Shown here: positions 30,036 to 38,724 of the stretch, in pieces | Layout of the letters: each line of letters begins with the position of its first letter | How positions within the stretch are numbered: position 1 is the first letter of the stretch | Origin: Erwinia_E haradaeae_D | GTDB taxonomy: Bacteria; Pseudomonadota; Gammaproteobacteria; Enterobacterales; Enterobacteriaceae | Assembly (NCBI RefSeq): GCF_900698935.1 | Contig: NZ_LR217715.1 | Location: forward strand, 930,001 to 994,000 | Direction of reading: 5' to 3' | Length of the DNA stretch: 64,000 nt | The notes under the pieces: model-generated | Told to the model about the DNA's origin: nothing | Database searches by the model: none | What the model saw: only the letters and a program-made list of their open reading frames with translations | Position numbers and translations under genes: made by a program

Positions 30036-31427
30036 GTGAATTATCTTCCTCTTTTTGCGGATCTAAGAAAAAAACCAGTACTAGTAGTTGGCGGTGGTCA
30101 TGTAGCTGCACGTAAAATTCAGTTGTTAATGCAAGCTGGAGCACGTGTACAAATAGTGTCTGGTTGCTTATGCAAACAATTAGAAACTATGGCAGAGCAA
30201 AAAACAATTGAATGGTTGGCTAAAAACTATCATGCTAAGCAATTAGAGAAAGTATTTCTAGTTATTGCAGCCACAAATAATGCTCAGCTCAATAGCCAGA
30301 TTTATCAAGATGCTACTAATCGATATCTTCTTGCAAATGTAGTTGATAACAAACCATTTTGCTCATTTATTTTTCCGTCTATTATTGATAGAACACCTAT
30401 CATAATAGCTATCTCATCCAGCGGCACTGCTCCTGTTTTAGTGCGGCTTTTACGTGAAAAAATAGAAGCACTACTACCATCTCACCTAGGAAAGATGGCA
30501 AACATAGCTTATAAGTGGCGAAAAAAAGTGCAAGAACGTTTCTCTAACGTATCTAATCGTCGTCATTTCTGGGATACAGCTTTTAACGGTCTGTTCTCTA
30601 GTCAAGTTGCTGTAGGCAATATAAACGAAGCTCAACGTACACTAGATCGCCAATTATCTGATATTAATATTAGACTTGGTGAGATTATCCTTGTAGGGGC
30701 GGGTCCAGGTGATAGCGGTTTACTTACTTTACGTGGATTACAGGTCATGCAATTAGCTGATGTGGTATTATATGACTATTTAGTAAGTGATGAAATACTT
30801 AATTTAAGTCGACGTGATGCTGACCGTATCTGTGTAGGCAAGCATGCACATACTCATAGTATTACTCAAACAGAGATTAATGACATGCTAGTCACACTAG
30901 CCAAGAAAGGTAAACGAGTAGTACGCTTAAAAGGTGGAGATCCCTTCATATTTGGACGGGGGGGCGAAGAGCTAACAGCAGCAGTCGAAGCTGGAATTCC
31001 CTTCCAAGTTGTACCGGGTGTAACAGCTGCCATTGGTGCTGCTGCTTATGCAGGTATTCCGTTAACACATCGAGATTACGCCCATAGTGTATTATTGGTA
31101 ACTGGCCACCATTGCAGCAAAGATACTAACCTAGATTGGGCAGTATTGGCACGCATTAACCAAACACTAGTAATTTATATGGGTTCTGTAGCAGCTGCCG
31201 ATATTACACATCAATTAACTCAACATGGTCGCGATCCTAATACGCCTGTAGCCGTCATTAGTCGGGGTACATGCAAAGATCAAAAAGTTCTCGTTGGCAC
31301 ACTAAAACATCTACCAGAACTAGCGCTTCATACCCCTCCGCCAGCATTATTTGTGATAGGTGCAGTGGTCAATTTGCATGACCACCTCGCCTGGTATCAG
31401 ATTCGTGGAAAAAGATATGAACAGTAA
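30036..31427 (+). CDS. cysG: Siroheme synthase CysG
   Basis: Trifunctional enzyme: uroporphyrinogen III methylation, precorrin-2 dehydrogenation and iron insertion, giving siroheme for CysI. N-terminal NAD domain with VVGGGHVAARK, then FPSIIDRTPIIIAISSSGTAPVLVRLLREK, and from ~210 the methyltransferase with VGAGPGDSGLLTLRG, RLKGGDPFIFGRGGEE, VPGVTAA and PLTHRDYA. I place the start at GTG 30036: it aligns with the E. coli start (M-x-x-LPLF), and GAGGG lies five bases upstream; ATG at 30024 would add four residues and hide that site. 463 residues (E. coli 457). Position before cysDNC follows the order of Yersinia/Serratia-type genomes rather than E. coli. Confidence 0.95.
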   Translation: MNYLPLFADLRKKPVLVVGGGHVAARKIQLLMQAGARVQIVSGCLCKQLETMAEQKTIEWLAKNYHAKQLEKVFLVIAATNNAQLNSQIYQDATNRYLLANVVDNKPFCSFIFPSIIDRTPIIIAISSSGTAPVLVRLLREKIEALLPSHLGKMANIAYKWRKKVQERFSNVSNRRHFWDTAFNGLFSSQVAVGNINEAQRTLDRQLSDINIRLGEIILVGAGPGDSGLLTLRGLQVMQLADVVLYDYLVSDEILNLSRRDADRICVGKHAHTHSITQTEINDMLVTLAKKGKRVVRLKGGDPFIFGRGGEELTAAVEAGIPFQVVPGVTAAIGAAAYAGIPLTHRDYAHSVLLVTGHHCSKDTNLDWAVLARINQTLVIYMGSVAAADITHQLTQHGRDPNTPVAVISRGTCKDQKVLVGTLKHLPELALHTPPPALFVIGAVVNLHDHLAWYQIRGKRYEQ

Positions 31428-31471
31428 CTTTCTTTATTGCACCTTTGAATGTACATTTTTAAGGATATATT

Positions 31472-32380
31472 ATGGATTCTAACAAACTGACTCATTTGCG
31501 TCAATTGGAGGCAGAAAGTATTTATATTATCCGTGAAGTTGCGGCAGAGTTCGCTAATCCGGTTATGATGTACTCTATTGGAAAGGACTCCTCAGTCATG
31601 TTGCACTTAGCGCAAAAAGCCTTCTATCCAGGTATCATATCATTCCCCCTGCTACATGTAGACACCGGTTGGAAATTTCATGCAATGTATGAATTTCGTG
31701 ATCGTATTGTAAAAAAAATGAATGCAGAACTATTAGTTCACTGTAATCCTATCGGGAAAGAGATGGATATAAATCCATTCATACATAATAGCGCTAGATA
31801 CACAGATATGATGAAAACAGAAGCACTTAAACAAGCACTAGATAAACATGGCTTTGACGCAGCTTTTGGAGGCGCCCGGCGTGATGAAGAAAAATCCCGT
31901 GCTAAAGAACGAATATATTCTTTCCGCGATCGATTTCATCGCTGGGACCCTAAAAATCAACGTCCAGAATTATGGAGTAATTATAATGGCAGAATTAACC
32001 AAGGCGAAAGCATACGTGTATTTCCTCTTTCTAATTGGACGGAGATAGATATCTGGGAATATATTTTCCTAGAAAAAATAGAGATCGTACCTCTCTACCT
32101 AGCCGCTATGCGTCCTATTTTGGAACGTAATGGCATGCTAATTATGATTGATGATCATCGTATTAATCTGCAACCTAACGAAAAAATTGAAGAACGCATG
32201 GTAAGATTTCGAACGCTGGGATGTTGGCCACTGACCGGAGCCATTGCATCAACCGCAAATACAGTATCTTCTATTATTGCAGAGATGCTTCTTTCCACGA
32301 CCAGTGAGCGTACAGGCCGTATGATTGATCGCGATCAAACCAGCTCTATGGAACTTAAAAAACGTCAAGGTTATTTCTAA
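31472..32380 (+). CDS. cysD: Sulfate adenylyltransferase small subunit
   Basis: Catalytic subunit of ATP sulfurylase, forming APS from sulfate and ATP, driven by GTP hydrolysis in CysN. 302 residues as in E. coli. PP-loop SIGKDSSVMLHL, HVDTGWKF, GGARRDEEKSRAKER, FPLSNWTE and the end SMELKKRQGYF are intact. AAGGA lies ahead of the ATG. cysN follows after nine bases. Confidence 0.98.
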   Translation: MDSNKLTHLRQLEAESIYIIREVAAEFANPVMMYSIGKDSSVMLHLAQKAFYPGIISFPLLHVDTGWKFHAMYEFRDRIVKKMNAELLVHCNPIGKEMDINPFIHNSARYTDMMKTEALKQALDKHGFDAAFGGARRDEEKSRAKERIYSFRDRFHRWDPKNQRPELWSNYNGRINQGESIRVFPLSNWTEIDIWEYIFLEKIEIVPLYLAAMRPILERNGMLIMIDDHRINLQPNEKIEERMVRFRTLGCWPLTGAIASTANTVSSIIAEMLLSTTSERTGRMIDRDQTSSMELKKRQGYF

Positions 32381-32389
32381 GGAGTCTGA

Positions 32390-33817
32390 ATGACTACGAT
32401 CACAAAAAAAGATATTGTCGACCAGACAATTACAGAAGCATGGATCAATAAACAAAAAAATAAACAACTATTGCGTTTTCTGACTTGCGGAAGTGTTGAT
32501 GATGGTAAAAGTACACTGATTGGTCGGTTATTACATGATACAAAACAGGTTTATGAAGACCAACTAGTGTCATTACAAAGTGATAGCAAGCGTCATGGCT
32601 CACAAGGAGAGAGGCTCGATCTAGCATTTCTAGTTGATGGTTTACAAGCTGAGCGTGAGCAAGGAATCACTATTGATGTTGCGTATCGCTATTTCTCTAC
32701 TGATCGTCGTAAATTTATTATCGCTGATACACCGGGGCATGAACAGTATACGCGTAACATGGCGACTGGAGCCTCCACATGCGATCTCGCCATACTATTG
32801 ATTGATGCACGTAAAGGCGTACTCAATCAAACTCGTCGTCATAGTTTGATTTCTACTCTCTTAGGGATTAAATATTTAATTGTAGCCATTAATAAAATGG
32901 ATCTAGTGGATTATAGCCAGGATAAATTTCACGAAATACAGAAAGATTATCTTCATTTTTCTACACAGCTACCTCATGATATTCATATACATTGTGTACC
33001 TATATCAGCCCTAGAAGGCACTAATGTAGCTGGACCCAGCGGTCAGATACCTTGGTATACAGGTTCTACGCTTCTAGAGATGCTAGAGACCATTGAAATA
33101 AATCGTGAGATAGATACGCAATCAATGCGATTTCCAGTGCAATATGTGAATCGTCCAAGTTTAGATTTTCGTGGTTATTCTGGTATGCTATCTTCTGGTA
33201 AATTGAGAATAGGACAGCTCGTAACAGTTCTTCCTAGCGGGATACAATCTACTGTTGCACGTATAACAACGTTTGATGGAGACCTACATCACGCCGTACC
33301 AGGAGAAGCTATTACAGTGGTTTTAAAAGACGAGATTGATGTCAGCCGTGGAGATCTCTTAATAGATTCAAAAGAAACATTAATACCAGTTAGAGCAGTC
33401 AGTATAGATGTAGTCTGGATGTCAGAAACACCACTCATTACAGGAAATAGTTATGATATAAAACTGGCTCATAAAACAACTTCTATACGGATTATAAATA
33501 TTGAACATCAGATTGATATCAATAACTTAACAAAACACTCTAGTACAGAGCTTTCACTCAACGCAATTGGTCGTATAGATATCATATTTGATGAACTGCT
33601 CCCAGCAGAACCCTATGCAAAAAATAAAATCACTGGTTCAATGATCATAATAGATCGCATCAATAATGCGACAGTGGGTGCCGGCATGATTCATAAAATA
33701 TTATCAGATCCACTGACCGCGAAAAGTACCAACCAGGTCTCTTTTGAGATAGAGTTACATGCTCTTATACGGCGCTATTTTCCACATTGGGGGGTTTGCA
33801 CCCTAAATAATAGGTAG
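32390..33817 (+). CDS. cysN: Sulfate adenylyltransferase GTPase subunit
   Basis: Translation-factor-like GTPase that powers APS synthesis by CysD. 475 residues, identical in length to E. coli. G1 GSVDDGKSTLIGRLL, G2 region EREQGITIDVAYR, G3 ADTPGHEQYTRNM, G4 NKMD and the following beta-barrel domains are seen. AAGGAG overlaps the end of cysD. Followed by cysC after four bases. Confidence 0.98.
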   Translation: MTTITKKDIVDQTITEAWINKQKNKQLLRFLTCGSVDDGKSTLIGRLLHDTKQVYEDQLVSLQSDSKRHGSQGERLDLAFLVDGLQAEREQGITIDVAYRYFSTDRRKFIIADTPGHEQYTRNMATGASTCDLAILLIDARKGVLNQTRRHSLISTLLGIKYLIVAINKMDLVDYSQDKFHEIQKDYLHFSTQLPHDIHIHCVPISALEGTNVAGPSGQIPWYTGSTLLEMLETIEINREIDTQSMRFPVQYVNRPSLDFRGYSGMLSSGKLRIGQLVTVLPSGIQSTVARITTFDGDLHHAVPGEAITVVLKDEIDVSRGDLLIDSKETLIPVRAVSIDVVWMSETPLITGNSYDIKLAHKTTSIRIINIEHQIDINNLTKHSSTELSLNAIGRIDIIFDELLPAEPYAKNKITGSMIIIDRINNATVGAGMIHKILSDPLTAKSTNQVSFEIELHALIRRYFPHWGVCTLNNR

Positions 33818-33821
33818 CAAG

Positions 33822-34427
33822 ATGGTCGATGATAATCAAAATGTAGTATGGCATTCTCATTTTATCACTCGAGAATTACGTGAGAGACTACATGCACATA
33901 AAGGTATTGTATTATGGTTTACGGGTTTGTCTGGTTCTGGTAAATCTACTATAGCAGGTGCGGTAGAACAAGAACTATATCAGATGGGCGTGAGCAGCTA
34001 TTTACTAGATGGTGATAATGTCAGGCAAGGTTTGTGCAAAGATCTTGGTTTTACTTATCCTGATCGCAAAGAAAACATCCGTCGAGTGAGCGAAGTGGTA
34101 AAACTCATGGTAGATGCAGGAATACTAGTCCTCACTGCGTTCATTTCTCCTTATCGTGCCGAACGCCAGCTAGTACGTGAAATGTTACCAACAGAATGCT
34201 TTTTAGAGGTTTTTGTTGACACACCCCTTGTCACATGTGAATTACGTGATCCTAAGGGTCTATATAAAAAAGCTCGGAGTGGAGAGTTACATGATTTCAC
34301 TGGCATTCATGCAGAATACCAAGCTCCATTACAACCTGATATTCGAATAAATGGCAGCCATGAGTTACCATGTTTAACTCGTCAAATATTAAATCTTTTG
34401 CGCTTAAAAAAGATCATTACATTCTAA
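33822..34427 (+). CDS. cysC: Adenylyl-sulfate (APS) kinase
   Basis: Phosphorylates APS to PAPS for CysH. 201 residues as in E. coli. P-loop GLSGSGKST, LLDGDNVRQGL, DRKENIRRVSEV and FISPYRAER are conserved. Last gene of the cysG-cysDNC unit. ygbE, which follows in E. coli, is absent; ftsB begins 207 bases on. Confidence 0.98.
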   Translation: MVDDNQNVVWHSHFITRELRERLHAHKGIVLWFTGLSGSGKSTIAGAVEQELYQMGVSSYLLDGDNVRQGLCKDLGFTYPDRKENIRRVSEVVKLMVDAGILVLTAFISPYRAERQLVREMLPTECFLEVFVDTPLVTCELRDPKGLYKKARSGELHDFTGIHAEYQAPLQPDIRINGSHELPCLTRQILNLLRLKKIITF

Positions 34428-34634
34428 ATTATATTATGCTAGTGATATTTTTATTAAAAAGCACCGCAGGGGAGGCGTCTGTATGTTTTATAAAATTCTG
34501 TATAATACTATATTATGCTGTATTGATGCGTGAATTTATACAAATCTGTATAAAAACATTTGCCACTATGCAATATCTAATTATTTAATAGATGATAAAC
34601 TGATTATATAGAAAAATTCCTATAAAGAGGCCAT

Positions 34635-34937
34635 GTGGTCAAATTAACACTATTATTGCTGGTGATTTTAATCTGGCTCCAATACTCACTCTGGCTAGGA
34701 AAAAACGGACTACATAATTTGGCTTATATCAAGAAAGATCTTATATTTCAGCAAAAACGTAATTCTATTCTAAAAATACGCAATGAACAACTATACATAA
34801 AGCTTAACGATTTACATCATCAATGTCAGAACGTTAAAGAAGGAGTATTAGAAAACGCACAAATCATTCCAACTCAGAAAACTAGATATAGTATTATGGA
34901 ATGCAAACCATCAATGCAATATACAATGAGAAGATAA
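34635..34937 (+). CDS. ftsB: Cell division protein FtsB
   Basis: Bitopic divisome protein that forms the FtsQ-FtsB-FtsL complex. 100 residues (E. coli 103). The membrane segment and its flanks (KLTLLLLVILIWLQYSLWLGKNG) are almost unchanged, then a coiled coil (~28-65). The periplasmic end is much less conserved: the EERARNEL-like stretch is replaced and the Phe before the conserved Tyr that contacts FtsQ in E. coli reads as Arg (KTRYS). Start is GTG 34635; the ATG at 34633 is in another frame and stops at once. AGAGG precedes it. ispD and ispF follow, as in enterobacteria. Confidence 0.9.
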   Translation: MVKLTLLLLVILIWLQYSLWLGKNGLHNLAYIKKDLIFQQKRNSILKIRNEQLYIKLNDLHHQCQNVKEGVLENAQIIPTQKTRYSIMECKPSMQYTMRR

Positions 34938-35056
34938 GCACAATTATACACACACTATAACACTAGATTCTCTTCTAAGAGACAAAACTTTTGTGAGAGT
35001 ATTCAATAAATAATAAAAATTCTATAAATAGACACACAGACTATTATGATAGTAAT

Positions 35057-35752
35057 ATGAAATTCATGGATTTAATAGCTATAGTACCTGCTGCAGGAAA
35101 AGGTTGTCGCATGAAATCACAGTTTCCTAAACAGTATCTGACTATTTGTGGAAAAACTATTCTAGAACATAGTGTGAATGTGTTATTACAGAATCCAAAA
35201 ATAAACAGAGTAATAGTTGCGCTACACCCCTTAGATATACATTTTAAGCATCTTTCAATAGCCCGTGATGGCCGTATTACTACTATATCGGGCGGGAAAA
35301 AACGGACCGATTCAGTATTAGCAGCTCTGCGAGCCTCCCCTCCTGCTAAATGGGTGTTAATTCATGATGCAGCTCGCCCTTGTTTACGCCCTGAAGACCT
35401 AAATCGACTCCTTGCACTTACTCTGAGTAGTCATATAGGTGGTATTCTAGCGATTCCAGTGCGAGATACAATCAAGCGTGCTATAACAGGGCGCAATCAT
35501 ATTCACCATACTATTAAACGAGAGTCTCTATGGCATGCATTAACACCACAATTATTTCCGCTATCATTACTTAGAAATTGTTTAGAAAAAGTACTCAGTA
35601 ATGGTCAATCGGTTACTGATGAAGCATCAGCGCTAGAGTACTGTGGGTATTATCCTGAATTAATTCATGGGCGTAGTGATAACCTAAAAATTACTCACCC
35701 AGAAGATTTAGCATTGGCACACTTTTACCTTAAAACATCCAAAAATTTATAA
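35057..35752 (+). CDS. ispD: 2-C-methyl-D-erythritol 4-phosphate cytidylyltransferase
   Basis: Third step of the MEP isoprenoid pathway: transfers CMP to methylerythritol phosphate. 231 residues (E. coli 236). Nucleotide loop PAAGKGCRMKSQFPKQYL, then SGGKKRTDSVLAAL, LIHDAARPCL and VTDEASALE. The ATG at 35066 (MDLIA) is an alternative start, three residues shorter. ispF begins nine bases after the stop, so the pair is an operon. IspDF supplies precursors for the quinone side chain and undecaprenol. Confidence 0.96.
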   Translation: MKFMDLIAIVPAAGKGCRMKSQFPKQYLTICGKTILEHSVNVLLQNPKINRVIVALHPLDIHFKHLSIARDGRITTISGGKKRTDSVLAALRASPPAKWVLIHDAARPCLRPEDLNRLLALTLSSHIGGILAIPVRDTIKRAITGRNHIHHTIKRESLWHALTPQLFPLSLLRNCLEKVLSNGQSVTDEASALEYCGYYPELIHGRSDNLKITHPEDLALAHFYLKTSKNL

Positions 35753-35761
35753 GGAAGCAAG

Positions 35762-36238
35762 ATGCGTATTGGTCACGGTTTTGATATACATGCTTTTGGG
35801 GGGATGAAGAAATTAATACTTTGTGGGGTTCCTATTCCACATACACGGGGACTCCTAGCGCATTCTGATGGTGATGTGTGTGTGCATGCGTTGACTGACG
35901 CACTGCTTGGAGCAGCTGCACTAGGAGACATAGGTCAACTATTTCCGGATACTGATCCTGTTTATAAAGACGTTAGTAGTCGCATTCTGCTTCGTAAGGT
36001 AGTACAAATGATTTTAGAAAAAAACTATTCTGTTAACAATGTTGATATGACCATTATTGCTCAAACCCCAAAAATTCTACCCTATATAATACAAATGCGT
36101 ACACATCTTGCCAAAGATTTAGGTGTAAAAATAGACAGCGTAAATGTAAAATCCACCACTACAGATCATCTAGGCTTTATTGGGCATAACGAAGGCATTG
36201 CATGTGAAGCTATTGCATTATTAATGAAACACGAATAG
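35762..36238 (+). CDS. ispF: 2-C-methyl-D-erythritol 2,4-cyclodiphosphate synthase
   Basis: Fifth step of the MEP pathway, cyclising CDP-ME 2-phosphate. 158 residues (E. coli 159). Zinc ligands Asp8 and His10 in GHGFDIHAF and His42 in the AHSDGDV stretch; ALLGAAALGDIGQLFPDTDP and TTTDHLGFIGHNEGI are intact. AAGGA ribosome site in the short gap after ispD. truD and surE, next in E. coli, are gone. Confidence 0.97.
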   Translation: MRIGHGFDIHAFGGMKKLILCGVPIPHTRGLLAHSDGDVCVHALTDALLGAAALGDIGQLFPDTDPVYKDVSSRILLRKVVQMILEKNYSVNNVDMTIIAQTPKILPYIIQMRTHLAKDLGVKIDSVNVKSTTTDHLGFIGHNEGIACEAIALLMKHE

Positions 36239-37383
36239 AAAACATGTTGGTATTTCGGTAATAAATACCATCAAACACCATAAAGAAGAAGGTTGTTTAT
36301 GTAACATGCCATCTAACAAAAATAGCAAGATTAGTCTCACTGGTCACTATTTTTTACATGTATAAAATAAGTGTGCCAGTCATAAGGCAATGCCCGCTCA
36401 CACATGTGAACGACTACTTAAATGATAAACTAACTATCCATATATATCACTTCACAAACAGCGTCTCTACTCTAAGCAGCGAAAAAAAAACTCAGACTCT
36501 TGCTGGTGTCATTAACATCATACACTTTCTTTACAATCATATGACGAACTGTGAAAGTCTTTTATTTACTATATGTTTGCTGTTTAGTATAATTCTATTA
36601 TATTCTAAATTGATTGATAATATATAATGCATGGAAACTATAACTCTTATGAACATAGTATGCTTCTGCTTCTAGTGACCAAATCAATGCCATCGATGTT
36701 TCTGTTAGTATATATGCTGCTTTATGACCTCTAGGTCATACATGTGTTAAGAGTCAAAGTACACACTAGTTTTATAAAAATATTACGGCAGGTGCATTTT
36801 ATTAATAAATGAGAAAAAACACATTTACGCACACCATGCATCACACCGTCGTATATGTCAATTGATTCATAGCAATGAAAAAGAAAAACACACAACCATG
36901 ATTATCAATTTTCCATTCTAACTCATTTTCTCTAATAGACCAGAAAGTCTGTATACTTACTCACGCCTCCAATTCTTATACATAACAATAAATATAACTA
37001 TATTCTGCATAGAGTCCAATAGATTTTTAATCTCTCTAAGAGTAGCAATATCTGCTATAGCAGTACATGATTTCTATATAAATAAACTATTATATGTATG
37101 ATAGGATTACTAAACTCGACGGATTACCAATCAGGCACTATAACACTCTCAAATAGCTACTCAAAATATCACTATTCCTGCTAGGCAATCTAACAATTGA
37201 TATTGTTATGACTGATCGTGCGCTCATGCAACCATCACACATATATAGAATATACAGATACTATGACACCCTAAAAGACCTTCCGTTCTGTGACACAACT
37301 GATCGTGTCAGTATAGCATATATATGCTATATTTTATCTATCTTCTGGCAATATAAATCACAACAGCATGATCCTGCTCGTTT
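36239..37383. other. 1.1 kb gene-free region between ispF and surA
   Basis: Starts with a good hairpin behind ispF (36248-36270). truD, surE, pcm, nlpD and rpoS would follow ispF in E. coli; no trace can be read. The remaining sequence is AT-rich with no supportable gene. Confidence 0.5.
36248..36270 (+). terminator. Hairpin after ispF
   Basis: TGGTATTT / AAATACCA, eight perfect base pairs with a seven-base loop, nine bases after the ispF stop. No U-run. Probable 3' end structure of the cys-fts-isp transcript. Confidence 0.45.
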
Positions 37384-38664
37384 CTAAGGTAGAATTTGTA
37401 TGTAAGCCGCAGCTCGCTCATCCTCTATCCACTCTTCAAGCGCGACAGAAAATTTACGATTTAATAATAAATGATAAGCTTCATTTTTGTAAAACTCATC
37501 GGTACGATCTACAATATGAGTATCTATAATATACATTATATGCCACCCTAAAGAAGAGTGTACTGGAGTGCTAATTTGACCTTTTTTAAGTTTTTGCAGA
37601 GCGACATAAAACTCTGGATCAAACCTGTAAAGAGACATCCACCCTAAATCACCACCTTGATATGCAGCTCCAACATCCTTGAATAGTAATTGAGATACGT
37701 GATTAAATGATGTCCCAGATTTAATAGCTTTTGAGGCCCAAAAAATTTTTTCCTTGGCTCGTTGAGCAGAAAGATCTGATGATGATTTGAGTATAATATG
37801 TCTAGCATTTAACTCAGTGACTAAGTGCTTCTGTCTGTCACCACGCATATCGTTTACTTGTAATACATGCCACCCAATACTAGATTGGATAGGACCAATC
37901 AAACTGCCTTTATGTGACTGTAAAAGATCAGAGATAAACAAAAATGGTAGTTCTTGTACCCCTCTCCACCCCATTTCTTTTGTCGGTATTACCCTACAAC
38001 CCGAAAAGTAAGGAATTTTAACTTGATGAAAATTAAAACCCTCTTTGACTTTTTGAATAAACTGATTGGCTATGTTTTTTTGCTCATTCAATTTCTCAAA
38101 TGTGAGATCCGCTGGTAAGGGGAACATAGCACTGCTTAGATTCAACTCCAAATTAGAACGCCGTTGTAACTTGAGCTGCTCTGCTAGTCCATCAACTTCT
38201 TCAGGAAACATTGTAATACCACGAAGAATCTCCCGATTACGCAATAACATAAGCAACACATCATGGCGAATCTGCTCACGATAGTCAGAATAGTTTAACC
38301 CCTGATCAGCCACAGCCTTGTATAGTTGATCTACACTGATTTGATGTTGTTTTGCAATTTTCTGAATGACCTGTTCTAATTGAAAATCATTGACTCTCAA
38401 TCCAAGTTGTTCTGTTTTTTGCACAAAAAGAGTGTCTATTACTAATTTATCAATAATTTTGAAACGTAATTCTTTTTCATCCGGTAGACTCTGATTCAGC
38501 TGTTGAGCCTGGTTTTGTATAGATTTCATTATCCGATTAACGTCACTATCTAAAACAATGCTGTTATTAACTACAGCAGCGACTTTATCTAGCACTTGTT
38601 CTTGTGAACATGCCATGCTAGGTATTAAAACTACAGCAAAGAGTAATATTTTCCAGTTAATCAT
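37384..38664 (-). CDS. surA: Periplasmic chaperone / peptidyl-prolyl isomerase SurA
   Basis: Escorts unfolded outer-membrane proteins, including LptD, through the periplasm to the Bam complex. 426 residues (E. coli 428). Signal peptide 1-20, N-terminal chaperone domain (~21-170, starting VLDKVAAVVNNSIVLDSDVNR), two parvulin domains (~172-282 and ~285-390, the second with GGDLGW) and a short C-terminal helix. lptD lies 60 bases upstream on the same strand, so lptD-surA is an operon as in E. coli; pdxA, rsmA and apaGH that follow there are missing. Confidence 0.97.
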   Translation of the reverse strand: MINWKILLFAVVLIPSMACSQEQVLDKVAAVVNNSIVLDSDVNRIMKSIQNQAQQLNQSLPDEKELRFKIIDKLVIDTLFVQKTEQLGLRVNDFQLEQVIQKIAKQHQISVDQLYKAVADQGLNYSDYREQIRHDVLLMLLRNREILRGITMFPEEVDGLAEQLKLQRRSNLELNLSSAMFPLPADLTFEKLNEQKNIANQFIQKVKEGFNFHQVKIPYFSGCRVIPTKEMGWRGVQELPFLFISDLLQSHKGSLIGPIQSSIGWHVLQVNDMRGDRQKHLVTELNARHIILKSSSDLSAQRAKEKIFWASKAIKSGTSFNHVSQLLFKDVGAAYQGGDLGWMSLYRFDPEFYVALQKLKKGQISTPVHSSLGWHIMYIIDTHIVDRTDEFYKNEAYHLLLNRKFSVALEEWIEDERAAAYIQILP

Positions 38665-38724
38665 ACCTGTTCCGTTCTGGTATCCCAGACTGTATGGGTT
38701 AGTAGTGATGTATACAATAATACA

